Source: Doris montereyensis (lineage: Eukaryota > Mollusca > Gastropoda > Nudibranchia > Dorididae). Taken from it: DNA of 64,000 bases. Where the stretch lies: positions 12,501-76,500 of the forward strand of contig JAXRKP010000115.1 of the NCBI GenBank assembly GCA_037039925.1, given 5' to 3'. Shown one piece after another: positions 11,166 to 27,470 of the stretch. The notes under the pieces are model-generated. The model saw only the letters and a program-made list of their open reading frames with translations, was not told the origin of the DNA and did not search any database. The stretch's first letter is position 1; each line of letters starts with the position of its first letter. The translations under genes were made by a program, and so were the position numbers.

Positions 11166-13319
11166 TATATGATATTTTCCAATGGGGTTGGCATATTTTT
11201 TTTTTCGTCAGTACCGGTGTATTGTTTTCAATGTTTTCATATTGAAATAGTGAAAACAAAATCGTTGGTTTATTATTCGGTAGATCTTTGTAAAGTATTG
11301 ATCATAGTAACTGAGGCATATTTGTTGTCAATCTACAAAGTTTGGAGCTCTCAAAAAATGCCTCCGCCGCCCTTATGCTTTGAATTAATGGGGTCCAAAC
11401 CAGTTTTGTTGAAATTTTGGCAAAATTAAGTAATGTCTGCCCCTTTTGAAAGAGAGAGATTTCTTGAGAATTATTATCTCAATGGAGCTCTAATGAATGA
11501 AGTCCAATGTTTAGAGGACTGAGTCTTAGAAAATGTAATTATTTCTTGTTTTATCATTATTATTTTTGGACTAATGAGTCCGCAATGTTAACCTTTCAAG
11601 CACAAATAAAATTTAAACAGAATCATATCTCAGTTGTTTGTTGGTGGATTTTGATAATTCTTTTGTTTTATTGTGTTAGTTAGACTTATACTTATACTGA
11701 GAGATTACAAAACTATATGCTAAATATTTAAATGATGGGAATGAATTTTTCACTTGTGGTACCTAGTCCCTAGTAAAAGAGAACAGAACAATTGTTCTTA
11801 TACCTTTGTCACTACAGCCTAGCCTGAAACATTGTTAACAATTAATTGTGAAAGTCATTAACGTTCCCCTCCCAATGTCAACTAGTAGTAGATTGGAGTA
11901 TCCAAGATTGTAGCGGGTACAAACAATCGGAAATGAGGTACGTTTTTAGTGTGATGTGTGCGTGTGAATGTGTAGTCATTGTGTGTGTGTGGCCAGGACG
12001 TAAAATAACATAACATGGAATAAGGCGACTTCACCCAGTGTCCTTTGGCCCTCGTTGAAAAGCAGAGAAAATCAATTACAATAGAGAATGAAACAAAATT
12101 CTGGATTTCTATTGGAATCGTTTAAAGGACTAGACATTTATTGACTTAAGTTGATGCAGCTGCCACTGGAAATTACTTAAAGATACATATAAGAAAAATA
12201 TTATATTTTGGAATGTTGGGAGTGACTGATCAATAATAATAATAATAATATGCTATTTGTCTGTATCAAAACCTTCAACTTCTAAACTGTGAAAACGCCA
12301 GATCTGATGCTCAAAATCTCCAATAAACCCATCATAAAATAATTATACATTACATGACACAAAATTCTCTACTCACCATTTTACCATTCTAACTGTCTCA
12401 CCATTCTTCATCACCTTTACACAGAATGAATGAAGCTATAATTATAACACTATTGTAATTATTAACAGCGATGTCGGACGTACATTCGCCCCCCCCCCCC
12501 GTCCACACAATAACACAAATAGAAAAACAAACCCTGAAAATGAAAAGTCTTTTGAGGGTGGCGGTGTAAGGAAGGGTCCAGCGTCAACAAAGATCCCGGC
12601 CGTCGAAAATTGTATAGTTATAGGAAATTAAAGGCATTTTTCCCATCAGATAATTTAATTTAGGGTTATTCAACCCTAACATAATAGTAATAATACAGCG
12701 GAAATCTCTAATTCGAAATCATTGGGAATGGAAGACAACTTTGAATAATCATTATGAATATTCGATTAAGGGGAGTTAACACATAAAAAAACACTAAATA
12801 GTTTCTGGTTACATCCCTTTTGAAGTAAGTAGTTAATAATATTAATATTATTAATTAATACATGTTATTAATAAATTAATAATTACCACTGAACAGTGGT
12901 TAGTTTTCTTCCTCCTGATTCCTCACCGTTCATTTCAATTGGATGCGTGGAGATTATGTTTTCTATTTATTTGGGGAATACAATTGAGTCCTAAAAAACT
13001 GTTGAAATGAAATCTTTGAAAGAAGGTCCGGATTAATTGTACTTGTACTAGATTCTAGTCATAGGCCTACGTCTTCTCTTACTCTTAATGTGGTCTGTGA
13101 CACCTGTCTGTTAGATTTTCTGATGTGGTCTGTGACACCTGTCTAGATTTTCTGATAGATTTTCTGCTTAGATTTTCATATAATCAGTTCAAACTTGAAA
13201 TTCTTTACTGCGGATGTCATTTTAAAAATCTGTTGCCTTGCTTATTAAATTTTATTCTCAGTAGACTGCTTCGAAGAGCAACGGACGCTTTTTTGTTTAT
13301 TTTGTTTACTTCAAATCTT
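11166..13319. other. AT-rich non-coding stretch
   Basis: Nothing gene-like is supported. The stretch contains a (TG)n patch near 11950-11990, an (ATA)n patch near 12232-12252, a run of C at about 12489-12500, and an imperfect palindromic TAATATTAATATTATTAATTAA region near 12833-12885. A short duplicated phrase, GATGTGGTCTGTGACACCTGTCT, occurs at about 13087 and 13122. Confidence 0.5.
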
Positions 13320-13440
13320 GCCTATGCCATTGTGGTGATCTCATCGTGAATTAAGAAGAAACAGCAAAATAAAAAGTGAAAGAGTAAAAGGAAATGAAAG
13401 TACCTACCAGCAGCACCCGCCAATTCTTGCGCAACAATGA
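13320..13440 (-). repeat. Dispersed repeat family Y, minus copy
   Basis: On the minus strand this reads through a pyrimidine-rich TTTCACTTTTTATTTTGCTGTTTCTTC segment into AATTCACGATGAGATCACC, matching the plus-strand copies at 55855, 59735 and 63030. The family pairs a CTTTC-rich stretch with an ATTCACCCTGAGATCACCGC box and a GGACGGGGTAAATTTCAATC end. Confidence 0.6.
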
Positions 13441-13874
13441 GACAAAACAGTGCTACTGCTACATGACGTTTCACTAATTTAAAAAATGGTATTGGTATGT
13501 AAGAACTAAGAGTATTAATTGTGTGATAACAGTAATAACACACAAGGCATGCAATTAAGCATTTTGCTTTGCCTTAATTTTGACAGCTCACAACAATTCC
13601 TAATGTACATGTAGTATTATTGCTGTAGCAAGACCAACCCACACCATCTCTTCTTTTCCTCCTCTCACTAGTTTTAGTTTTACTCATGTGATCGATCAAT
13701 AATTAGATCTAGACCCAGACGCGACGCCTTCCTGGGACTGATAATGATGTGACAGCTGATTGATAGCACTAGTACTAGTAGTAGTATAGTAGGGACGTCT
13801 AGTAGCATCAGTGGGAGAAAATGGGACTAGGGTCTGATCCCTAGCAGTATACTACAGATTCAGTTGTCAGATAA

Positions 13875-14150
13875 AATCGAGATGAAACACAGGGGAAAAA
13901 ACAGCACAGAAACCAATAATAGAGGAAATAGGATTGCAGGGATGGCTAGGACACACCCTCAGAAGAGTACAAAGTACAAGAATGCCCGTGGAATCCAAAG
14001 AAGACGATAAGGGAGGTCATGATTAACCTAGCGAAGGCTAGTGGAGGATGACGAACTTGAAGAGAGGGTCTGTTGTGGAGGGACTTATCAAGAGTTTCTG
14101 TTCGTTGCCTATACCCTGGTATTGAGTGAAAAAGGCAATGATGATGAATA
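13875..14150 (+). mobile_element. LINE 3' end remnant
   Basis: The forward strand encodes broken pieces of a common LINE C-terminus: a GWLGHTLRRVQS-like stretch, then MPVESKEDD and a basic region, then a Leu/Tyr-Pro ending before a short TGATGATGAA tail. The order resembles the (R/W)xGHTLR..WNPQ..RGRP..W..LCGLYP ending of several non-LTR retrotransposon clades. Stops and shifts break the frame, and only the extreme 3' end is present. The clade is uncertain. Confidence 0.5.
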
Positions 14151-14177
14151 ATGAAGTTTAATACTGATTACTGGCAG

Positions 14178-14565
14178 GGTTGTGGAGTCGTATTCAACGA
14201 GGTCGTCAGGATGGATCCTGCAAGGCCCTCGTTGTATGAGCCGAGACCTTTCGTTGAACAATCATTTAATGTTTAATTTCAATTTTTAAAGGAAAGGCAT
14301 TTGCGCTTTGCAGGGGTTTTGATGTAGAGCTAGATGCCATTTCGATAAATCAGAACAAGCGACTGGTACGGGTACACGTGAGCCTCACCATCTAATAATA
14401 ACATGGCATAAAATAGAACTAAAAACAAACAGATTCAGTGAACAAAGATAAGTGAGTAATAGCCTAACCCCTTGATCTTTAACGAGGTCGTGAAAAGGAT
14501 AAAAATCATTTTGATTGGTCCAGCGCGTTTCCCCACTAACCAATCTTCCATTCACTCAAACTAAT
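14178..14565. repeat. Dispersed repeat, copy 2 (pairs with 10317-10745)
   Basis: The same block order as the first copy is present: CAACGAGGTCGTCAGGATGGATCC, AGGCCCTCGTTGTA, CCTTTCGTTGAAC, GATAAATCAGAA, TAGCCTAACC, ATCATTTTGATTGGTCC, CCAATCTTCC. The pair defines an interspersed family of about 400 bp without visible coding potential. Confidence 0.75.
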
Positions 14566-14676
14566 GATATTATTATTACATGGAAAATTCTAGATCTAGA
14601 TATTTTGCTTACACTGCACAAACTAGCCTGGCTGGAATAGAAACATGTAACAAATCAATCTGTTTAATCCTCCCAA

Positions 14677-15400
14677 AGATGTCAAAGAGAGAGCTGTCCA
14701 CTGTAGTCATCGTTCATTCAAAGTTGAGCATTTATAAGTCCACTGCTATTAGAGGTAAATAAGTAAAACGAAAAGGAAGTGATCAGTTAAATTGATTAAG
14801 TCGTTTCACGGTCAAACGAAGATCCCGACCTCGTGTCGTAGGTGAAAAACATGTCCCATGCCACGCTGGATTTTCAAATAGTTTTACAAAGAGAATCATA
14901 AATCGAAAAGGACCTAATGGTTTTAGTGATGATTAAACGCTAGAGTAGGCTCCCAGTCCCAACATCAGAGGATAATTGATAAAGGAGAGACAACAAACTA
15001 AAATGCAAAATAGCCGTCTGGATTTATGTCTAACCAATCTAGATGAAAATAGCTACGAATTTTTTTACAGCATAAACACATCCACAAATATCAGAGTAAA
15101 TCAAGACAGATGTGAAACGTCAATCATAGACTACATAATAGTTAGTATCCCCCTTTAGTACAAGATGCAGGAATAAACAGAGGAGCAGAAGTATTTAGTG
15201 ATAATCACCTAGTGATAGCCAAAATGAGATTATTAAGGGAAGAAAAACAAAGAAAAAGGAAAGAGAAGAAAGCTACTAAACTCAACATAGAAGAACTAAA
15301 TAAACCAATATTTACAAATAGAAATAATCGAATTCAGGCTGTCAAGATTTATCAGTGAAACAGATGGATCTGAAATAATATTTATCAATACTTGATGTAA
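14677..15400 (+). mobile_element. RTE-like LINE endonuclease fragment
   Basis: This holds eroded endonuclease-domain sequence of the RTE-like family found complete elsewhere in the window. Matching blocks are AGATGTCAAAGA, AAGTCCACTGCTATTAGAGGTAAAT, an AGAGTAGGC phrase, GTCAATCATAGACTACATAATAGTTAG (the RxCSxIDYI region of the endonuclease) and AGTGATAATCACCTAGTGATAGCC (the SDNHLVIA/SDHH region). It ends in reading-frame debris near 15400, just before a second copy starts. Confidence 0.75.
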
Positions 15401-15499
15401 ATGGGGCAAATTTATAAATAAATAGTTGCTGCATCCGATTATTCTGAAGAGCATCTGGTGTAGAAATTCTAAAGGAGTGGAGGAAAGAACCCAGGCATT

Positions 15500-15725
15500 G
15501 GACAGGTCCCGCCCTCCACGAACCTCCTGCTGCCTTGCAGACAGGTCTTGACTGAACAAAGGCTAAGGGAGTTAACCCTGACAGAAAAAACAACCTGTTG
15601 CTTTGCAGGCTGGTCTTGAATGATTAAAGGCTAAGGAAGTTAACCTGATAGGAAAACAAGGCCCGGTAGGGGGTCTCAAGGTGGCAGCCCCACCATCTAC
15701 CTAGAGGTACAAAGGGTACAGTGAG
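15500..15725 (+). repeat. Duplicated 5' UTR unit of the RTE-like LINE
   Basis: Two adjacent units of about 70 bp each carry TGCTGCCTTGCAG or TGTTGCTTTGCAG, then a GGTCTTGA..GA..AAAGGCTAAGG phrase and GTTAACC. They precede a GTCTCAAGGTGGCAGCCCCACCATCTACCTAG block. The same pair occurs at 42490-42700 (+) and 52230-52460 (-), so the duplication belongs to the element rather than to this locus. Confidence 0.8.
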
Positions 15726-16334
15726 CTAACTCCCTACTTATCCAAAACAACCTGATTGATACAATGATATACCCGGCTTGAAGTTTCGAAGACGACTTTG
15801 GAAAAGAACACGGACTGTGATTTTTGGAACATGGAATGTTAGGGCTTAGGGCAATTAATGGAAAGGAGTTGGAATTAGCTGAAGAAATGGAAAAATTCAA
15901 AGTAGACATTTTGGCTATTATTACAGAAACAAAAGAAAAAAGGACAAGGAATAGAAAATGTAGGATCAAATCTAAACCTTCAGGAAGTAGATGTCAAAGA
16001 TTAGACCTAGAGCAGGAGTAGGACTACTAATGCATCAAAAGGCAAGAAAAGATACTACAAATTGATTTACAAAATTGAAATTTGTAAACCCAGGAATTAA
16101 TGGTTTTAGGAGATTTAAACGGTAAATATTAGAACCAAAGGAAGAGTAAATTAAATTATTAACAAGCTTATGGACCAAACTAATAGATGCCAAAAATGAT
16201 ATGAAAATAGATATCTTCATAAAAATGATTTACAAATAGACTGTGAAAAGTCAATTAAACTACAAACAGGAATTAATGGTTTTAGGATGGATTTAGAGTA
16301 AGCAGAGGCAGCATTTTTTAGTGATAATCACCTA

Positions 16335-17012
16335 GTGATAGCCAAAATGAGATTATTAACTGAAGAAAACAAACTGGCAAGGAAAGAGAAGAAAGCTACT
16401 AAACTCAAAATAGAAGAACTAAATAAACCAACAGTAAAACAGGTATACCAATCTAGGACTAGGATAAAAAGATTTATCAATGAAAGGCAGAATGGATCTG
16501 AAGGAAGCACAATAGAAGAAAAGTGGCAAACATATAAAGAAACACTCCTCAGTTGTACTGAAGAGGTCTGTGGTAGGAAACAAATTAAAGGAGATGGGAA
16601 AAGGACAGCATGGTGGAATGAGAATGTCAAGACTAAGATCAAAGAAAAGAAAGATGCCTGGAAGAAATACATGCAAACAAAGAGATCAGAGGAAAGGATA
16701 GATTACGTGAATAAAGGAACTATCACCAAAGAGGAAGTTTGGAAAGCAAAACCGGAACAATGGGAAGAGTTTGGACAGACTTCAAGAAAGCTATCAAAAG
16801 AAATCAAAATTCAAAAGCTGTTCTGGGGGGCAATGAAAAGCATGAGAAAGACCAAAGCATGCCCAATACGACAAATTAAGAACGCCAAAAGGAGAAAAGT
16901 GAAAGCAGACAGTGAAATAATGGAAACGTGGAGAATGTATTTTCAACAATTACATAATCCCTCCAGAACATATGAAACAAGGAGTACAGATCAATTATTA
17001 AGGCAAGAGTAA
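16335..17012 (+). pseudogene. RTE-like LINE ORF2 fragment, linker between endonuclease and RT
   Basis: A 225-codon open frame begins in AKMRLLTEEN and continues with a long Lys/Glu-rich region containing SCTEEVCGRKQIKGDGKRTAWWNE, DAWKKYMQTK and MKKTKACP-like stretches, ending near the YFQQLHNPSRTYETRS box. This matches the region between the endonuclease and the fingers of the reverse transcriptase in this family. The frame then breaks near 17010; the same sequence recurs in the copies at 43440-44150 and 50617-51390 (minus). Confidence 0.8.
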
Positions 17013-17332
17013 CAAGTAATGGAGATGAGACAGCTGAAGATGTAGATATCTCAATGGAAGAACTTCAAACAGCTATAATACTAGAACTATAAGAAAGTGA
17101 AATTAGGAAAGGCCCCAGAAGCAGATCAAGTTTATCCAAAAATGATTAAAAACCAGGGGTAGAGAGGCAGACAAACTACTACATACAATATGTCAACAAG
17201 CATGGAAGTCCAAACAGGTGCCAAAAACTGGAATAAGGGAGCAGTAGTACCAATACACAAGATAGGATCAACCATGGAATGCTCAAACTATAGAGGCATA
17301 GAGGGATATCACTACTTAGCGTACCAGGAAAA

Positions 17333-17827
17333 GTGCATGCCAGATTCTGGAAGCAAGTAGAGGATCAGATTGAAGAACACCAGAGTGGATTTAGACCAGG
17401 AAGAAGTGTACAAGATCGCATATTTACAATTAGACAAATAATAGAAAAATTCAATGAAGGAAACATTGACTTGCACCTGTGTTTTATTGACTTAGAAAAG
17501 GCATTTGACACTGTGAGGAGGGACGAACTATGGCATTCCTTAAAAGAACACAACGAAGAGCAAAATTTAATAGAAGCCATTAAAAGTTTTTACAATAAAC
17601 CAACATGTAAGACAGGGTTTATCCTAAGTCCTCTTTTTGTTTATCACATTTATGGATTCAGTCGCAAAGGCATCCTCAAACATGAAGTAAATGAAAATAG
17701 GTATGTGGAAACTCAAACCAGTAAATGTATCAATGCTTTCATTTGTGATGATTTAGTTCTGTTTGGAAAATCAGAAAGGGACCTCCAGTCAAATATCAAC
17801 ATAATGAATAAAATAAAAGAGGAATGA
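17333..17827 (+). pseudogene. RTE-like LINE reverse transcriptase fragment
   Basis: A 164-codon frame contains the RT fingers motif EHQSGFRPGRSVQDRIFTIR and motif A with its catalytic Asp region (CFIDLEKAFDTV). Motif C is degenerate here, reading NAFICDDLVLFGKSE where the minus copy at 49902-50090 keeps FADDFVLFG. A deletion joins PTCKTG directly to FILSPLFV, removing the loop before motif B that is present in the copy at 42485. The enzyme is therefore dead even apart from the surrounding frameshifts. Confidence 0.88.
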
Positions 17828-18600
17828 GAGTAAATGCAAAGAAAACCAAAACAATGCTAGTAAATAGGGAAGCTAAAACACAAAATCTTAAATTAGGCAG
17901 GGAGAATTTAGAACAAATTCAAAGCTACTATTACTTAGTAATGATTAACTCAGAGGGAAAACCAAGAGTTAGTAAGAGTAGAAATCAGCCAGAGAATAAA
18001 AAAAGGCAAGTGCAATATATAACCATTTAGGAAAGGCATTTGTAGGTAGTCAACTAAAACCAAAATGGCAGTATACAACAGTTTATTGTCCACTCTCCTC
18101 TGGCAGTGAAACCTGGACCTTAGACAGCAGGGAATACAGTAGAGTGCAGGCAGCCCAAATGAAATATCTAAGAAGAGTAGCAGGAAAACTAAAAGAAAAA
18201 TAAAACACAACAATAAGATCAAACCAAAGCAGATAGCATAAAAACTAAGATAGAAATGAATCAACTGAGATGGTTTGGGCATGTTAACAGAATGAATGAC
18301 AATAGAATAGCTAAATCAGTATAGTGCTGAAACTCAAGGTAAAAGACCAAAAGGTAGACCTTGGAGAAAGTCGGGAAGAGATATAAGAGGCATAAACGCA
18401 AAAGAAATTTGACTTCACGGAAGGGAAACAGAAAATGTCAGGAGTCAGGACAGCCTGGAGAAAGATCATTTCGGGCATCTAAAACCCATACACCGGAAGG
18501 TAGAATGGGAATTGATAAAGAAAGAAAGTAGAAATTCTGTGGGATGTCTTTTACTTGTGTCGGCATCATTTCCCTAAGAAAGCAAAGAAAGAAGCAAGAA

Positions 18601-19283
18601 GAAAAATACATGTAAAAGTAAAAGGGTACAGTGCATGTCGCATAAGTCGGTGATCAAGGAACCTATACCTATAGATTGACTTAAACAATCACTTGGTTAC
18701 GTCCCCTGATACAACAGGATTTTCATTGTAATTAATGTAATGGTCTTTTTCTTTACTAATTACTGCCCGTGGACATGAGCTTACAATGTCACATGCATGT
18801 GTTGTTTTTTTGTGTAATAGTTATGACTAGTATCACTAGTAAGGTGAGAGTAAGACGGTGCATGCGATTAGATCTCTGGCTTCAATGTTAAACCAATCAC
18901 TTATTTTGTCAAGTGCTCTGCGGATCTATTACTACTATTAATAATAGTAATATTGATACAAATGGCTGGTAGATGTTTACATCAACATCATGTTAGTTAA
19001 AATGTTAGTTGATGTAAACAGTTTTGTATTAACTAAAAAATATGTGGGGGATGGGACCGTAAAATTACATTGACTAATGCAGCTGTATTTGTTTAAAGCT
19101 GGAATTAAGAGGATACGTTTTTTGACTCGGCAAGATGAAGAGTGGAAAAAAGAAAAGAAAAATCTATCACCACCTATTCTCATATTCCACAATATAGGAA
19201 GAACAGGATTGAAAGAAAAAGAATAACAAACACAATAAAAAAGACAAAAAAACAATGCAAAGCGTACATAATTCTACAGTTCA
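18601..19283. other. Spacer between LINE and RPS5 3' end
   Basis: No gene is visible. It contains an AT-rich stretch with CATGTGATGTAAAC-type phrases and a short direct repeat (GTTAGTTAAAATGTTAGTTGATGTAAACA) near 18985-19020. Confidence 0.5.
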
Positions 19284-19289
19284 TTTATT
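19284..19289 (-). terminator. RPS5: RPS5 polyadenylation signal
   Basis: AATAAA on the minus strand lies 64 bases after the RPS5 stop codon, giving a short 3' UTR typical of ribosomal protein mRNAs. Cleavage would be expected at about 19260-19275. Confidence 0.75.
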
Positions 19290-19352
19290 GTGCATTTCCT
19301 CACATGCAAAAAAGTCAAAAAAAGTCATAGTTTGTCTGTAGAAGTTAACAGT

Positions 19353-25189
<5,837 letters not shown>

Positions 25190-25299
25190 GCTTGAAATTT
25201 ATGTGATCTACTTTCTGGGAAAATAAATAAATAAAATTACATATTGAACTTGCATTACCTGAAAATTGAGACAGGTGAACAAAAACTATCAATTTTTTT

Positions 25300-25770
25300 A
25301 TCAGTTCCTATTCTTCTTTCCGATGTATGGGTAAAGATGCCGGAAATAATCCTTCTACAGGCAACCCTATCTTGACATTTTCTGTTTCCTTCCGTGAAAG
25401 TTAATTTTTTGTTTGCTTAAGATGGCTTTTTAAATATTTTCTTCCACTTTCTCTGCCTTTTGGTGTTAGCATTGTATACTGATTTAGCTATTCTCTTTGT
25501 ATTCATTCAGTTTACATACCCAAATCATCTCAGTTGATTTATCTCTATCTTTAGTTTTTATGCCATCTGCTTTGGTTTGATCTCTTATTGTGTTTCTGAT
25601 TTTCTCTCCTACCTCTGTTCTTAGATCTATTTCATCTCAGCTGCCTGTACTCTAATGTATTCTCTACTCTGTGTAAGGTCTAGGTTTCACTGCCACAGAG
25701 GAGAGGACAATAAAGCGTGTTGTATACTGCCATTTCGATTTTTGTTGACAATTTGAATCTCCATTAGAGA
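25300..25770 (-). mobile_element. RTE-like LINE 3' end, inverted
   Basis: It matches the 3' portion of the LINE copy at 49010-52460 on the same strand. Blocks include the terminal CAGTTCCTATTC..CTTTCCGATGTATGGGTAAAGATGCC, ATTTTCTGTTTCCTTCCGT, CTATTCTCTTTGTATTCATTCAG, TCTCAGTTGATTTATCTCTATC, GGTTTGATCTCTTATTGTG and GGTTTCACTGCCACAGAGGAGAG, which encode the C-terminal RT region in reverse. The copy is 5'-truncated at about 25770 and lies just upstream of the first RPS5 coding exon, probably in its 5' UTR intron. Confidence 0.85.
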
Positions 25771-27000
25771 CCCTATCTTACTATCTAATATTAACCCTGT
25801 TATGACCAGAAAATGCCAGGAAGGATGGATTAAGAGAGGCCTGAATATTCTGCATCCTCGTTACCTTCTGTCTTACTCATCCCCTTTAAAAATAATGCTT
25901 TCTGATTGATTAACCATTTATAAACAAGAAAAAAAAGACGCTTTCGGGCTCATCAACTTACACCAATAGGCACCTAGTTGAATCTATTTCAAAAGGAATG
26001 TGGCCATTATTATCTTTGCCTCTGGCAACTGGTAGTAATGATGCTAACAGTATAAATAATATAGGCTATGAATGTGGCGTGATTATACAAGTTTCATTTA
26101 TTGGTAACACCTATTGTAAAATGGAATGATCCATGATTGCTAGAGGGGTATATGTGAACTTGTCTGTTTCAAGAGTGTGTGTGACTGAGTTAATAATAAG
26201 AATGTGTGTTTGCACAAATACATAATTGGTTTTGAGACCTTCCAAGTCAAACAGGACATCAGTTTTTAACTCAGAGGCGCACAGGCCCAATATTTAGGGT
26301 CAGACACTAAGGCTTCTTGAATGGTAATTTCCACTTTCCTTAAATGGTTTATGGTGTGGTTTGACAGTTTGAACAATGATTTCACGTTTACAGATAAAAA
26401 ACCTAATAAACTATTAAAACATGTAGGCATATTTTCTGAAAATGAAACAATAGGGTGTCCGGCACAAATTCAACTGAAAATTTCCTACCTCAACACAAAA
26501 AATCATACATAGGAAATGAAATACTCTCCGGCGCCAGAAATGGAGAACAATGTAAATATTTCCAATTTCAATGCATTATAAATTGTTAATTCAAATCATA
26601 AGTGAATGACTTTCTAGTGCATCTCAATTAAATGAAAAGTGACACACTTCTTTAATGTTTCACTTTGGATTAATAATATTTCAGCACTTGTCCACATTTC
26701 TGAAGTTTTAAAACTAAATTCTGATAGCTGATAGATCTACCCCTATCATTTCACAAAACATGCAAACAGTGCAAAAATGTTGGGTTTTTTTATTATCTCC
26801 TTTCGAAAAATAAATCAAACACAAGAGTGACAATATAGCCACACACACACAAATACTCAGTCTACCAAGGAAAAAATGAAGTTTGGAAGGCTTTTTCTAT
26901 AACTTGATTGAACTCTGCCAATCATAAATCTTCATCTGTTCTACTTTTAGCCACCACCACCCCAGCCTCTTTCTTTCTCAGGATCAAAAACTTAACTTTT
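25770..27000. other. Non-coding stretch
   Basis: No gene or repeat family is recognised. The region is AT-rich; a 63-codon frame at 26321-26512 has no support. Confidence 0.45.
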
Positions 27001-27470
27001 ATACATTTCGCACCTTCAGTGTAAAGTGTTGCCTTGGTTGATACTTCCTTTCATTCATTCTCCATCATTTCTTCTTTCTTGACCCAGTGAGATATAGATC
27101 TAGTCTTATAGTTATCCTATTTTTTCGTTCTTGTTTCCCATGCTCACACCTCTCTCCCTGCCTTTTTTTTCTCTCTATTTCCTTCTCACCTTTTATTACT
27201 TACTTATTTTCATATTTTTATTTCATTCTAGAGTCTAGATCTGAACTTTCCATTCTCGCTCATTCTTCACATCCCGCTCTACTACATTTCTTATCATCAC
27301 TGTCTTTTTCTTTCTTTCTGTTTTTCTTCTGACATCCCATTGTGTGATGTCTGAGGTAGTCACTTAGATCTAGATATTTCTCATTTGTTGTCTGACGAAA
27401 GGTTATACCCTAAACGTCACGTGTCCGTTCTGTCTTTACTAGTGGAGTTGTCACTTTTTGTCATATTTCA
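27000..27470 (+). mobile_element. Penelope-type 3' end fragment (repeat family X)
   Basis: It begins near TTTCGCACCTTCAGTGTAAA, runs through TTGGTTGATACTTCCTTTCATTC, GACCCAGTGAGATATAGATCTAG and a pyrimidine-rich part, and ends with TGTTGTCTGACGAAAGG, ACGTCACGTGTCC and TTTACTAGTGGAGTTGTCACTT. The same order, inverted, is split at 34220-34834 and 38970-39030 by a LINE. This copy is the uninterrupted reference that defines the empty site of that insertion. Confidence 0.7.

Larger units (their letters stand above)
15505..18600 (+). mobile_element. RTE-like LINE, nearly full length but broken
   Basis: The order is a 5' untranslated region with a duplicated unit (CTGCTGCCTTGCAG...GGCTAAGG..GTTAACC), endonuclease start near 15830 (FGTWNVR-like), a partly deleted endonuclease around 16060-16320, a linker (16335-17012), reverse transcriptase (17330-17830) and a C-terminal end near 18100-18480. 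About 1 kb of homologous order is shared with the copies at 42485-45625 (+) and 49010-52460 (-), which fixes the boundaries. Non-LTR elements of this type nick DNA with an APE-like endonuclease and copy their RNA at the nick. Several stops and shifts make this copy inactive. The clade call rests on overall order and motif style and could be a related clade such as Proto2. Confidence 0.85.
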
